NCBI RefSeq assembly: GCF_016526145.1
Contig: NZ_JADDUE010000018.1
Location: 1 to 60,934, forward strand
Origin: Saccharopolyspora galaxeae
Lineage (GTDB): Bacteria; Actinomycetota; Actinomycetes; Mycobacteriales; Pseudonocardiaceae
Length of the DNA stretch: 60,934 bases
Direction: 5' to 3'
Part shown: piece after piece, positions 1 through 8,618 of the stretch
Position numbering within the stretch: position 1 is the stretch's first letter
How the letters are laid out: each line of letters begins with the position of its first letter
Made by a program: the position numbers and the translations under genes
Notes under the pieces: generated by a model
Database searches by the model: none
What the model was told of the DNA's origin: nothing
Seen by the model: the letters and a program-made list of their open reading frames with translations, nothing else

Positions 1-126
1 GAAACCCAACGCCGCAACGCCTTCGACCCCTGGCTACACACCTACAACCACCACCGCGCCCACACCTCCCTCAACGGCCACACACCAGCCCAACGCATTC
101 ACAACCTCACAGGGCAATACACCTAG
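1..126 (+). mobile_element. IS481-family insertion sequence, 3' end with transposase C-terminus (partial)
   Basis: The window opens inside a transposase reading frame whose last 41 residues carry the C-terminal pattern of IS481-family DDE transposases (YNHHRAHTSLNGHTP, then NLTGQYT). Bases 6-121 are identical to the reverse complement of 60819-60934, so the IS end lies after ACA at 121. The TAG stop (124-126) falls outside the shared sequence, in flanking CCTAGG, which fits the NCTAGN target preference known for IS481. The stop thus appears to come from the target site. The element body lies to the left of the window. Confidence 0.85.
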
Positions 127-255
127 GGCTCCCCAGGAATCCGAGTTCCTGCGTCAAGCAGCTGATGCTCCTCAGCGAACGCAGGTTCCGAGAACGCGCG
201 GTGATGTCGGCCGAGTCCCAACCGCAGCACAACGCTCTGATCGGAAGGCTTGATC

Positions 256-262
256 AAGGAGG
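256..262 (+). promoter_or_regulatory. Ribosome binding site that decides the GH32 start
   Basis: AAGGAGG lies five bases before GTG at 268. It rules out the in-frame TTG at 250, which would place this Shine-Dalgarno inside the coding sequence. Confidence 0.75.
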
Positions 263-267
263 ATCGA

Positions 268-1833
268 GTGCGCGACCAACCCGCATGGCAGCAGCGATCG
301 GACGCTTTCAGGGCCGCAACGACACCCGGTGGCCGGGCGCTGAACCGCCGCGGTTTCCTCGTCGGCACCGGAGCCCTGCTCGGCCTGGGCCTCACCCCGG
401 CACCGGCTCGCGCCGCGGCGACACCGCATTGGCGACCGGCGGTGCACTTCACCCCGGCGCGCAACTGGATGAACGACCCGAACGGCCTGGTGCACCACGA
501 CGGCGAGTACCATCTCTTCTTCCAGCACAACCCGGAAAGCACGGCGCACGCGAACCTGAGCTGGGGGCACGCGGTCAGCACCGACCTGGTCCGCTGGCAG
601 GAGCTGGACGTCGCGCTGCGGCCGGACGAGCTCGGCGAGGTCTACTCGGGCAGCGCCGTGGTCGACCACCACGACACCAGCGGGTTCTTCGACGGCGGCG
701 CGGGACTGGTCGCCATCTACACCAGCGCGGGCGAAACCCAGCAGCAGAGCATCGCGCACAGCGCCGACCGCGGGCGCACCTGGACCAAGTACGAAGGCAA
801 CCCGGTCATCCCGAACCCGGGCGTCGAAGACTTCCGCGACCCGAAGGTCTTCTGGCACGGGCGGTCCGCGCAGTGGATCCTGCTGCTCGCGGCCGGGGAC
901 CGCATCGTGTTCTACGGCTCGCCGAACCTCCGGGAATGGCACCGGCTCAGCGAGTTCGGCGCCGCAGAAGGCGCGCACGGCGGCGTGTGGGAGTGCCCGG
1001 ACCTGTTCGAGCTGCCGGTGGACGGTGACCCGGCGGACACGCGGTGGGTGCTGATCGTCAGCATCAACCCCGGCGGTCCCGCCGGCGGTTCGGCCACGCA
1101 GTACTTCCTCGGCGACTTCGACGGGACCACCTTTTCCGCGCAGGGCCCGGCCGACGGGATCCGCTGGGCCGAGCGGGGAGCCGACTTCTACGCTCCGCAG
1201 TCCTTTTCGGACGTTCCAGCCGCGGATGGCAGGCGGCTGCTGATCGGCTGGCTGAGCAACTGGGACTACGCCGAGCAGGTGCCCACGGATCCCTGGCGCG
1301 GAGCGATGACCGCGCCGCGGCAGGTCGGCCTCACCGCGACCGCTTCCGGGGTGCTGCTGACCCAGCAGCCGGTCGCCGAGCTGGAGTCCCGGCGTGCGGG
1401 GGTGCGGCGATGGCGAGGCGTCGTCGGCGAATCGGCGCCGGAGTTCACCGGAACCGCGCTCGACGTCGTCGCCGAGTTCCGGCTCGGGACGGCGAGCGCG
1501 TTCGGGTTCGACGTGTTCTCCGGCGGTGGACGGCGCACCCGAGTGGGCTACGACGCGGATGCGGGCGAGCTCTTCGTCGATCGCACGCAGTCCGGATCGG
1601 CACCGGTCGGCCCCACGTTCCCGGCACGGCACGGCACGCCGCTGGACCCGGCGGGCGAGGTGCTGCGGATCCGGTTGCTCGCGGACCGCTGCTGCGTAGA
1701 GGTGTTCGGGGACCGGGGGCAGGCGGTGCTCACCGACCTGGTGCTGCCGGATGCGGGTGCGGACCGCCTGTGCTTGTTCTCCGCTGGAGGCCGGGTCGAG
1801 GTCATCTCGCTGGAAGTGCACGAACTCGCTTGA
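268..1833 (+). CDS. Secreted glycoside hydrolase family 32 protein (levanase/inulinase/beta-fructosidase type)
   Basis: A 521-residue exported fructan or sucrose hydrolase. The N-terminus has a Tat-type signal: NRRGFLVGTG followed by a hydrophobic stretch and an ARAAA cleavage region. The three GH32 hallmarks are present: WMNDPNG with nucleophile Asp70, RDP at 190-192, and EC with acid/base Glu242, followed by a C-terminal beta-sandwich. The GTG start is chosen for AAGGAGG at 256-262. It lies just upstream of another exported glycosidase and a LacI regulator, which suggests a secreted polysaccharide-use locus. Fructan is the likely substrate class, but endo or exo action and linkage cannot be read from the sequence. 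Confidence 0.9.
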   Translation: MRDQPAWQQRSDAFRAATTPGGRALNRRGFLVGTGALLGLGLTPAPARAAATPHWRPAVHFTPARNWMNDPNGLVHHDGEYHLFFQHNPESTAHANLSWGHAVSTDLVRWQELDVALRPDELGEVYSGSAVVDHHDTSGFFDGGAGLVAIYTSAGETQQQSIAHSADRGRTWTKYEGNPVIPNPGVEDFRDPKVFWHGRSAQWILLLAAGDRIVFYGSPNLREWHRLSEFGAAEGAHGGVWECPDLFELPVDGDPADTRWVLIVSINPGGPAGGSATQYFLGDFDGTTFSAQGPADGIRWAERGADFYAPQSFSDVPAADGRRLLIGWLSNWDYAEQVPTDPWRGAMTAPRQVGLTATASGVLLTQQPVAELESRRAGVRRWRGVVGESAPEFTGTALDVVAEFRLGTASAFGFDVFSGGGRRTRVGYDADAGELFVDRTQSGSAPVGPTFPARHGTPLDPAGEVLRIRLLADRCCVEVFGDRGQAVLTDLVLPDAGADRLCLFSAGGRVEVISLEVHELA

Positions 1834-1959
1834 CGAGATGGTTTCGCCGCCCGGCGCCCGCCGAACCGGGAACTGCGCCGCGAACCCGGTATTGACTGAA
1901 CCCGTGACAGAGTGTTGGCTCTCCGGCTGTTCGTGCCGGCCCAGGACAAAGGTGTCTCC

Positions 1960-4617
1960 ATGCGACTGACGCGCTTCGGGGGAGTGTTCGGCGGCACCGT
2001 GCTGGCGATCGCGACCACGGTGGCCCCCACTCCGATGCAAGCCGTTCCGGCCCAGCCGCCCGCCGATTGCGCCGCCGGGCCGGGATGGGAGCTGTCCACC
2101 GGCGAGTTCGACAACACCTACACCCGGCACGCCTTCGTCGGCAACGGCTACCTCGGGCAGCGGGTGCCGCCCGCCGGGATGGGCTACATGGCCACCGGCG
2201 AGGAGACCGGGTATCCGCTGAAGACGCCGCGGCTCGACGGTGCTTTCGTCGCCGGGCTCTACGGGCTCGCGCCGACGGACCAGACGCCGAAGGACCGGCA
2301 CTCGATCGCGGCGATCCCAACCTGGTCGACGCTCGGCGTCGGCGTCGGCGACCAGGAATACGGCGCATACACGCCGCCGGAGCAGATCTCGCACTACCGG
2401 CAGACCCTCAACGTCCGATGTGGACTGTTGCGCACCGAGCTGACCTGGACCGCCCCGGACGGCCGGGCCACCGACCTGGTCTACGAGGTGGTGGCCGACC
2501 GCGCGCACGAGCGCGTGGGCGCGGTGCGGGTCCGGATGACCCCGCACTGGGACGGCCAGGCGCGGGTCACCGACGCGATCGACGGCGCAGGCGCGCGCCG
2601 GATGCAGCCGACCGGTGGTGACGCGAACGGCGACACGGTCCGGGTCGGGTTCTCCACCGACGGTGTCGGCGCCAAGGGGACCGTGGCATCGACGCTGCGG
2701 CCGGGCTCGGGCGTGGACGTCACCGAGCACCGGCGCAGCGTCGACGGGCTGACCGCCGAGCACACCGTGGATTTCCCCGTCGAACAGGGCGAAACCTACG
2801 AGCTCGGCAAGTTCGTCGGCGTCGACACCTCGCCGCAGCACGCCACTTCGGCCGTGTCGGCCTCGCACGACGCCGCCCGCCGCGGCTGGCAGGACCTGTT
2901 CAGCGAGCACGTCCAGCGGTGGCTGCGGCTGTGGGACAGCGACATCCGCGTCCCGGGGCGCCCGGACCTGCAGAACTCGTTGCGCTCGACGCAGTACGCG
3001 CTGCTGTCGAGCGTGCGCGAAGGGCAGGACACCAGCATCCCGCCCGCCGGGCTCAGCAGCGACAACTACGCGGGCCTGATCTTCTGGGACACCGAGCTGT
3101 GGATGTACCCGAGCCTGCTGCTGCAACACCCGGAACTGGCCAAATCGGTGGTCGAGTACCGCGAGAAGACGCTGCCCGCCGCGCGCGCCAACGCGGCCGC
3201 TCTCGGCCAGCGCGGCGCCTTCTACCCGTGGACCAGCGCGGACACCGGTGATCTGGAGAAGGACTGCCACAGCTGGGATCCGCCGCACTGCCGGACGCAG
3301 AACCACCTGCAAAGCGACGTGGCGCTGGCGGCGTGGCAGTACTACCTGGCCACCGGTGACCGGCAGTGGCTGCGCGAGCACGGGTGGCCGGTGCTGCAGA
3401 GCATCGCGGAGTACTGGACCGGCCGGGTCACCCCGAACCCGGACGGCAGCTACTCGATCAACAACGTCGCCGGGCCCGACGAATACAGCAACGGCGTCAA
3501 CGACGGGGTTTTCACCAACGCCGGAGCGGCCACCGCGCTGCGCCAGGCGGCGGAAGCCGCTCGCGTGCTGGGCGGGCAGGCACCCCCGCAGTGGACCGAG
3601 ATCGCCGACAAGCTGCGCATCCCGTTCGACCCGCAGCAGCAGGTGTTCCAGCAGTACGACGGCTACCAGGGGGGCAAGATCAAGCAGGCCGACACGGTGC
3701 TGCTGCAATACCCGCTGGAATGGCCGATGTCGCCGGAGGCGGCGGCGAACACGCTGGACTACTACGCGCCGCGCACCGATCCGGACGGCCCGGCGATGAC
3801 CGACGCGGTGCACGCGATCGACGCCGCCGCGGCAGGCGAACCCGGCTGCGCCACCAACACCTACCTGAACCGCTCGATCCGGCCGTTCGTGCGGGAACCG
3901 TTCGCGCAGTTCTCCGAGGCGCGCGGGGATCAGGCGGGGGAGGGCGCCGGTGCGCCCGCGCTGAACTTCCTGACCGGAGGCGGCGGGTATTCGCAGGTGT
4001 TCACCTTCGGGCTGACCGGCCTGCGCTGGCGCGCGGACGGCGTCGCGCTCGACCCGATGCTGCCGCCGCAGCTGCCGCGAGGCGTCGAGCTGACCGAATT
4101 GCATTGGCAGGGCAGGACTTTCGACGTCCGCGTCGGCCCGGAGACGAGCACCGTCGAACTCCGCGGGGGAGAGCCGTTCACGGTGCACGCGCCCGACGGT
4201 GCGCACGTCGTGAGCGAGGCGGCGCCGCTGAGCCTCAAGACCCGCCGCCCGGACCGTGCTCCGACCGACGACCTCGCGCGCTGCAAGACCGCGACCGCCA
4301 CGTCCGAGGACGCGGGCAAGTACGCCGAAGCCGCGGTCGACGGCAGCCCCGCCACGACATGGGAACTGGACGCCACCGGCCCGGGATCGCTGACCGTCGA
4401 TCTCGGCGCACCGCAGCGGATCTCCCGCATCACGCCACAGTGGACGGACACGAAGCCGGTGTCGTCGCGCCTGCTGACCTCTGTGGACGGTGTGCACTTC
4501 CGGGAAGCCGCGCCGGAAATGCCGGAAGGCCGCACGGCGCGGTTCGTCCGCGTCGAGCTCACCAACCCGGAAGGCGAGGGCAACGCGGGCCTGCGGGAGG
4601 TGACGGTGCAGCCGTGA
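1960..4617 (+). CDS. Secreted glycoside hydrolase family 65 protein with C-terminal F5/8 type C-like domain
   Basis: An 885-residue protein with a Sec-type signal (MRLTRFGG, hydrophobic stretch, cleavage near VPAQ). A GH65 N-terminal beta-sandwich precedes an (alpha/alpha)6 catalytic domain carrying the GPDEYSNG motif, whose Glu508 matches the general acid of the family. From about residue 770 a discoidin/CBM32-like domain follows (ATSEDAGKYAEAAVDGS, then WELD). GH65 includes phosphorylases and acid-trehalase-like hydrolases; export argues for a hydrolase of an alpha-glucoside, as phosphate is scarce outside the cell. ATG 1960 is preferred because the signal peptide begins there; the RBS (AAAGGTG) is weak. 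Confidence 0.85.
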   Translation: MRLTRFGGVFGGTVLAIATTVAPTPMQAVPAQPPADCAAGPGWELSTGEFDNTYTRHAFVGNGYLGQRVPPAGMGYMATGEETGYPLKTPRLDGAFVAGLYGLAPTDQTPKDRHSIAAIPTWSTLGVGVGDQEYGAYTPPEQISHYRQTLNVRCGLLRTELTWTAPDGRATDLVYEVVADRAHERVGAVRVRMTPHWDGQARVTDAIDGAGARRMQPTGGDANGDTVRVGFSTDGVGAKGTVASTLRPGSGVDVTEHRRSVDGLTAEHTVDFPVEQGETYELGKFVGVDTSPQHATSAVSASHDAARRGWQDLFSEHVQRWLRLWDSDIRVPGRPDLQNSLRSTQYALLSSVREGQDTSIPPAGLSSDNYAGLIFWDTELWMYPSLLLQHPELAKSVVEYREKTLPAARANAAALGQRGAFYPWTSADTGDLEKDCHSWDPPHCRTQNHLQSDVALAAWQYYLATGDRQWLREHGWPVLQSIAEYWTGRVTPNPDGSYSINNVAGPDEYSNGVNDGVFTNAGAATALRQAAEAARVLGGQAPPQWTEIADKLRIPFDPQQQVFQQYDGYQGGKIKQADTVLLQYPLEWPMSPEAAANTLDYYAPRTDPDGPAMTDAVHAIDAAAAGEPGCATNTYLNRSIRPFVREPFAQFSEARGDQAGEGAGAPALNFLTGGGGYSQVFTFGLTGLRWRADGVALDPMLPPQLPRGVELTELHWQGRTFDVRVGPETSTVELRGGEPFTVHAPDGAHVVSEAAPLSLKTRRPDRAPTDDLARCKTATATSEDAGKYAEAAVDGSPATTWELDATGPGSLTVDLGAPQRISRITPQWTDTKPVSSRLLTSVDGVHFREAAPEMPEGRTARFVRVELTNPEGEGNAGLREVTVQP

Positions 4618-4644
4618 CCCGGAGATTCCGTCCACGAAGGACCT

Positions 4645-5640
4645 TCACTCCCGCGGCGGTCCCGTGGTGTCCCGCACGACCAGGCGCGTCGGCACCACCA
4701 CGTCCTGCCCGGACGGTTCCTCTCCCTCGGTGGTCGCGAGTTCGACCGCGGTCCGGGCCAGCCGGGCCGCGTCCTGGCTCACCGAAGTGAGCCGGACCGT
4801 CGCCAGCGCGGCGGTCCGGGTGTCGTCGTAGCCGACAACGGAAACCTCGCCGGGCACCGCGATTCCCCGCGAACGCAGGGTCAGCAGCAGGCCGAGCGCG
4901 ATCATGTCGTTGTGCGCGAGCACCGCCGTGGGCGGGCCGCCCTGCGCGAGCAGGTGATCCGCGATCCCGATCCCGGATTCCTCGGTGGGTGCACCGCCGA
5001 TGACCCGGGGCTCGAGTCCGCGCGTTCGCATCGCCTCGGCGTACGCCGCGCGGCGGACCGCGCTCATGGCGCAGTCCCCGCCGTCGGCGTAGGCGATGTC
5101 GCGATGGCCCAGCGAGACGAGGTGCTCGACGGCGTCGGTGATGCCCTGCTGATCGTCGGCGCGCACCGAATCCGCCTGGCCCGCCCGCAGTTGCGAGCCG
5201 ATGGTGACCACTGATGCCCGAGTGGTCAGCTCGGCCAGCTGCCGCTCGGACAACGCCGGGCTGATCAGCAGCAGCGTGCGGGCCCGGTCCCGCAACAGGC
5301 TCTCGGCGGCGTCGGTCTCCGAGCGGGTCGCGGTCGCCGCGCTGAGCACGAGGTCGTGCTCGCAGCCGTCCGCGGCGCGATAGAGGTTGTCCACCACGTC
5401 GGTGTGGAAGGGCTGGTCCAGTGCGAAGGTCACGCCCAGCACCCGCGGCTGCTGCCTGCGCAGCAGGCTGGCTTGCCGGTCGGCGCGGAAGCCGAGCCGT
5501 CGCGCGGCTTCCAGGATGCGTTCCCTGGTCGGCTCCGAGACGCCGGAAGCGCCGCGCAGCGCGACCGAGGCCGAGGAGACCGAGGTCCCGGCGGCGCGGG
5601 CGACGTCCACGATCGTCGCCCGGCCGGAGTTGGTGGGCAC
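4645..5640 (-). CDS. LacI family transcriptional regulator
   Basis: A 331-residue repressor. The N-terminal LacI helix-turn-helix reads ATIVDVARAAGTSVSSASVA, then a hinge helix and a periplasmic-binding-protein-like sugar domain (VTFALDQPFHTDVV, VVGYDDTRTAAL). The GTG start at 5640 is set by AGGAGG seven bases upstream (5649-5654); a longer in-frame extension to 5871 has no RBS and would run through the operator. It is divergent from the sugar dehydrogenase gene, and a perfect palindrome lies between them at 5730-5747. It probably controls that gene and perhaps itself. The glycosidase genes on its far side may belong to the same regulon. Confidence 0.9.
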   Translation of the reverse strand: MPTNSGRATIVDVARAAGTSVSSASVALRGASGVSEPTRERILEAARRLGFRADRQASLLRRQQPRVLGVTFALDQPFHTDVVDNLYRAADGCEHDLVLSAATATRSETDAAESLLRDRARTLLLISPALSERQLAELTTRASVVTIGSQLRAGQADSVRADDQQGITDAVEHLVSLGHRDIAYADGGDCAMSAVRRAAYAEAMRTRGLEPRVIGGAPTEESGIGIADHLLAQGGPPTAVLAHNDMIALGLLLTLRSRGIAVPGEVSVVGYDDTRTAALATVRLTSVSQDAARLARTAVELATTEGEEPSGQDVVVPTRLVVRDTTGPPRE

Positions 5641-5729
5641 TTGGCTGACCTCCTGTGCGCGGGGCCCGAGACCCGCTGAGTATGTATTGACATAAGGACC
5701 ATAGCTGCCTAGTGTCTGCCGTCGCAGGT

Positions 5730-5747
5730 TACCGAAACGTTTCGGTA
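5730..5747. promoter_or_regulatory. LacI-family operator, perfect 18-bp palindrome
   Basis: TACCGAAACGTTTCGGTA is a perfect inverted repeat with the central CG typical of LacI/GalR operators. It lies in the divergent region between the LacI gene (start 5640) and the dehydrogenase gene (start 5828), where binding could silence both. Confidence 0.8.
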
Positions 5748-5827
5748 GAACTCTTCCCGCTCCCGCACCTCCCCGACTCCGGTCGCCCCTCCGGGCCCGG
5801 CCTCGGGCGACGAGAGGACTCCACCCG

Positions 5828-7008
5828 ATGTCCGAGCAACCGCTGTCGGTCGCCGTGATCGGCGCCGGCATGGCCGGGCGCAGCCACGCGGCCGGTTATC
5901 GGCAGGTCAACACGGTTTTCGGCGCGGGGCTGCCGCCGGTGCGGCTGGCCGCGATCGCCGACGCCGACCCCGATCTCGCCGCCGACGCTCCCGCCGCTAC
6001 GGCTACGAGCGGGCGGTCTCCGGCTGGGAGACGATCGCCGCGGACCCGTCGATCGACGCGGTCAGCATCGTCGTCGGCAACGACCTGCACCGGCCGATCG
6101 CCGAAGAGCTGATCCGCGCGGGCAAGCACGTGCTGTGCGAGAAGCCGCTGGCCGGTTCGATCGCCGACGCGGAGGCGATGGTGGCCGCCGAACGAGCCGG
6201 CGACGTGGTGACCTCGGTCGGCTACACCTACCGCCGCTCACCGGCGCTCGCCGCGATCCGCGGGCACGTGCGCGACGGCGAACTGGGCGAGCTGAGCCTG
6301 TTCAACGGCCGCTACTGGGCCGACTACGCCGCCGACCCGCGCGGTCCGCTGAGCTGGCGGTTCAACGGCGGCCCCGGCAGCGGCGCGCTCGGCGACCTCG
6401 GGGCGCACCTCATCGACGTCGCCGAGCACATCTGCGGCCCGATCTCGTCGGTCACCGGCGGGCTGCTGTCCACGCAGATCCCGCAGCGGCCGGTTCCGCT
6501 CGGCCCGGTGGTCGGGCACGAACCGGCTCCGGTCGGTGCCGAGCTGGGAGAGGTCGGCAACGAGGACACCGCGGCGTTCACCGCGCGGTTCGGCTCCGGG
6601 ATCACCGGCTCGTTCTCCGTTTCGCGCACCGCGTTCGGAATGCCCAACGGGCTGGCCGTCGATGCCTGCGGGGTGTCCGGGCGGGCGTCGTTCGACTGGC
6701 ACCGCCCGGCGGAGTACACCTTCGACGACGCGCAGCCCGAAGCGCGCACCCGCGGTGCCCGGCAGGTCATCGCCGGGCCACAGCTGCCCTACTTCGCGGG
6801 CGGCTACCCGATGCAGGCGCCGGGCAACGGCGGCGGCAACGCGGAGATGTTCGTGTACCAGTGCCGCGCGTTCCTCGATCAGATCGCGGGCATCGCCGAC
6901 CCGCTGCCCGCGTGCGCCACCTTCGCCGACGCCCTGCACACCATGAACGTGATCCGCGCCGTCGTGCGCTCCGCCGAGGACGGCGGCGCCGCGGTCGAGG
7001 TCGCCTGA
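5828..7008 (+). pseudogene. Gfo/Idh/MocA family NAD(P)-dependent sugar dehydrogenase, one-base frameshift
   Basis: The first frame (5828 to about 5988) gives the Rossmann start VAVIGAGMAGRSHAAGYRQV and LAAIADADPDLAADA. Family similarity then continues in another frame as RRYGYERAVSGWETIAADP, VGNDLHRPIAEELI, and the signature HVLCEKPLAGS, down to TGA at 7008. One base is missing near 5988-5992, within GACGCTCCCGCCGC. Once restored, the protein is about 393 residues with the full cofactor and substrate domains. The rest is well preserved, so a sequencing error or a very recent mutation is likely. No recognised slippery site is present. RBS is GAGAGGA near 5813-5819. It is followed after 15 bases by an isomerase gene. 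Confidence 0.8.
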
Positions 7009-7023
7009 ACCGGAGGTACCGCG

Positions 7024-8022
7024 ATGCCGCTGAAACTCGGCGCTTACACCGCCTGTCTGCACGACCGCCCGCTCGGAGACGTCCTCGACGTGCTCGCGGC
7101 CAACGGGTTGAGCTCGGTCGAGGTCAACACCGGTGGTTTCCTGCCAGCGCCGCACTGCCCGGTGGACCTGCTGCTGTCCTCGGAGGCCGCCAGGCGGGAC
7201 TACCTGGCGGGCTTCGCCGCGCGAGGCATGGAGCTGACCGGGCTCAACTGCAACGGAAACCCGCTCAACCCGCTACCCGGCGTCGGCCCGAAGCACGCGA
7301 ACGACCTGCGCCGCACCATCGAACTCGCCGGGCTGCTCGGGGTGCGCAACGTGGTGACCATGTCCGGCACTCCCGGCTCCGACCCGGCGGCGAAATACCC
7401 GTCGTGGGTGGTGAACCCGTGGGACGGCGTCTACCTGGACGTGCTGGACTACCAGTGGGGCGTGGCCGCCGAGTTCTGGACGGAGATCGACGGGCTGGCG
7501 CGGGCCCGCGACGTGCGGGTCGCGGTCGAGATGCACCCGCACAACCTGGTGTTCTCCCCGGTGACGCTGACCAGGCTGGTCGAGCTGACCGGTGCGACCA
7601 ACGTCGGTGCCGAGATGGACCCTTCGCACCTGATGTGGCAGGGCATGGACGTCGCGGCCTGCATCCGCCACCTCGGGCCGCTGGTGTTCCACGCTGCGGC
7701 CAAGGACGCCGAGATCTGCCCGGGAGCCGATGTGCGCGGCGTGCTGGACACGTCGTTCTCCCGGGTGCCGGCCGATGCGCCCGGCAAGGTCCCGACCGGT
7801 ATCGGGCACTGGGCCAACGCTTGGCCGCAGGACCCGGCCTGGAAGTTCGTCGCAGTGGGCGTCGGACACGACGTCGCGTACTGGAGCGGATTCCTGACCG
7901 CTCTGTCCGAAGTGGACTCCGACATGGCCGTCAACATCGAGCACGAGGACGCCGACTACTCCCAGCTCGACGGGCTCGGGATGGCCGCGGAGACGCTGCA
8001 CGCCGCGGTGGCGAAGACGTGA
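7024..8022 (+). CDS. Sugar phosphate isomerase/epimerase family protein (AP endonuclease 2-like TIM barrel)
   Basis: A 332-residue TIM barrel of the xylose-isomerase-like family. It starts LKLGAYTACLHDRPL and keeps the metal-binding pattern: VAVEMHPHN (Glu and His), GAEMDPSHL (Asp-x-x-His), and a late Glu in VNIEHEDADY. RBS CGGAGGT lies 6 bases before ATG. It sits 15 bases after the dehydrogenase, and such oxidoreductase-isomerase pairs usually act together in inositol or unusual-sugar breakdown. The actual substrate is not readable from the sequence. Confidence 0.85.
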   Translation: MPLKLGAYTACLHDRPLGDVLDVLAANGLSSVEVNTGGFLPAPHCPVDLLLSSEAARRDYLAGFAARGMELTGLNCNGNPLNPLPGVGPKHANDLRRTIELAGLLGVRNVVTMSGTPGSDPAAKYPSWVVNPWDGVYLDVLDYQWGVAAEFWTEIDGLARARDVRVAVEMHPHNLVFSPVTLTRLVELTGATNVGAEMDPSHLMWQGMDVAACIRHLGPLVFHAAAKDAEICPGADVRGVLDTSFSRVPADAPGKVPTGIGHWANAWPQDPAWKFVAVGVGHDVAYWSGFLTALSEVDSDMAVNIEHEDADYSQLDGLGMAAETLHAAVAKT

Positions 8023-8125
8023 GGCCCGGTCCTTGCTCGTTGCCTGAAAGCTCTGCTGGGCGGCGGCTCCGCCGCGCTGGGCTCGGCTTCCGATTTGGTC
8101 CATTGTGGATAAAGGTCGCTCGCGG

Positions 8126-8155
8126 CGAACATCCGATCATTCGCTGTGATGTTCG
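8126..8155. promoter_or_regulatory. Inverted repeat upstream of phosphatase-like gene
   Basis: CGAACATC (8126-8133) and GATGTTCG (8148-8155) form a perfect 8-bp inverted repeat with a 14-base spacer, 18 bases before ATG 8174. It could be an operator or an mRNA hairpin; no regulator is linked to it. Confidence 0.3.
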
Positions 8156-8173
8156 GCGAAATACGCTGGGCTG

Positions 8174-8602
8174 ATGGACACGACCTGGGACCCTGCGGCG
8201 ACCGGTGTGCTGCGCTTGCCGTCCGGGCGGCTGGTGCGCGGCCGCGGGCTGCGAGACGGGTTGCCCGCCGGACCGAAACCCGACTTCGCGCTGCACCTGC
8301 GCGGGCGCAGGCCGCCGGAGACGGAGTGGGAGAGCCGCTGGCTGCGCTGGCCGGACTTCTGGTTGCCGACCGACCGCGCCGGTTTCGAAGCGGCGCTGCG
8401 GGAGGCGCTGCAGCGTTCGGCGACCGAGCGGGTCGAGATCGCCTGCGGCGGCGGGTTCGGCCGCACCGGTACGGCGCTGGCCTGCCTGGTGGCGATGGAC
8501 GGGCCGTCCGAGCACGATCCGATCTCCTACGTGCGCGAGAACTACTCGAAGCGCGCCGTGGAGACGCCTTGGCAGAAGCGGTTCGTCGGCCGCTTCTCGT
8601 GA
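8174..8602 (+). CDS. Protein-tyrosine-phosphatase-like protein
   Basis: A 142-residue protein with a Cys-x5-Arg loop in ACGGGFGRTGTALACLV (Cys91, Arg97), the P-loop pattern of dual-specificity and tyrosine phosphatases. The WLPTDRAGFEAALREAL segment before it could supply the general-acid Asp. It is short for a classical PTP and has no transmembrane segment or signal, so it is probably cytosolic. It stands alone and converges with the enoyl-CoA hydratase gene 16 bases away. Substrate unknown. Confidence 0.65.
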   Translation: MDTTWDPAATGVLRLPSGRLVRGRGLRDGLPAGPKPDFALHLRGRRPPETEWESRWLRWPDFWLPTDRAGFEAALREALQRSATERVEIACGGGFGRTGTALACLVAMDGPSEHDPISYVRENYSKRAVETPWQKRFVGRFS

Positions 8603-8618
8603 GCCGGGGCGCGTGCGG

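Noticed and set aside
172-4635. A 1487-codon open frame on the minus strand across the GH32 and GH65 genes
   Set aside because: It is antisense to two well-supported glycosidases, is Arg/Val-rich without any domain, and arises from GC-rich third positions.
6135-8174. A 679-codon plus frame through the dehydrogenase and isomerase genes
   Set aside because: Arg-rich shadow frame; both real proteins in other frames have family motifs.
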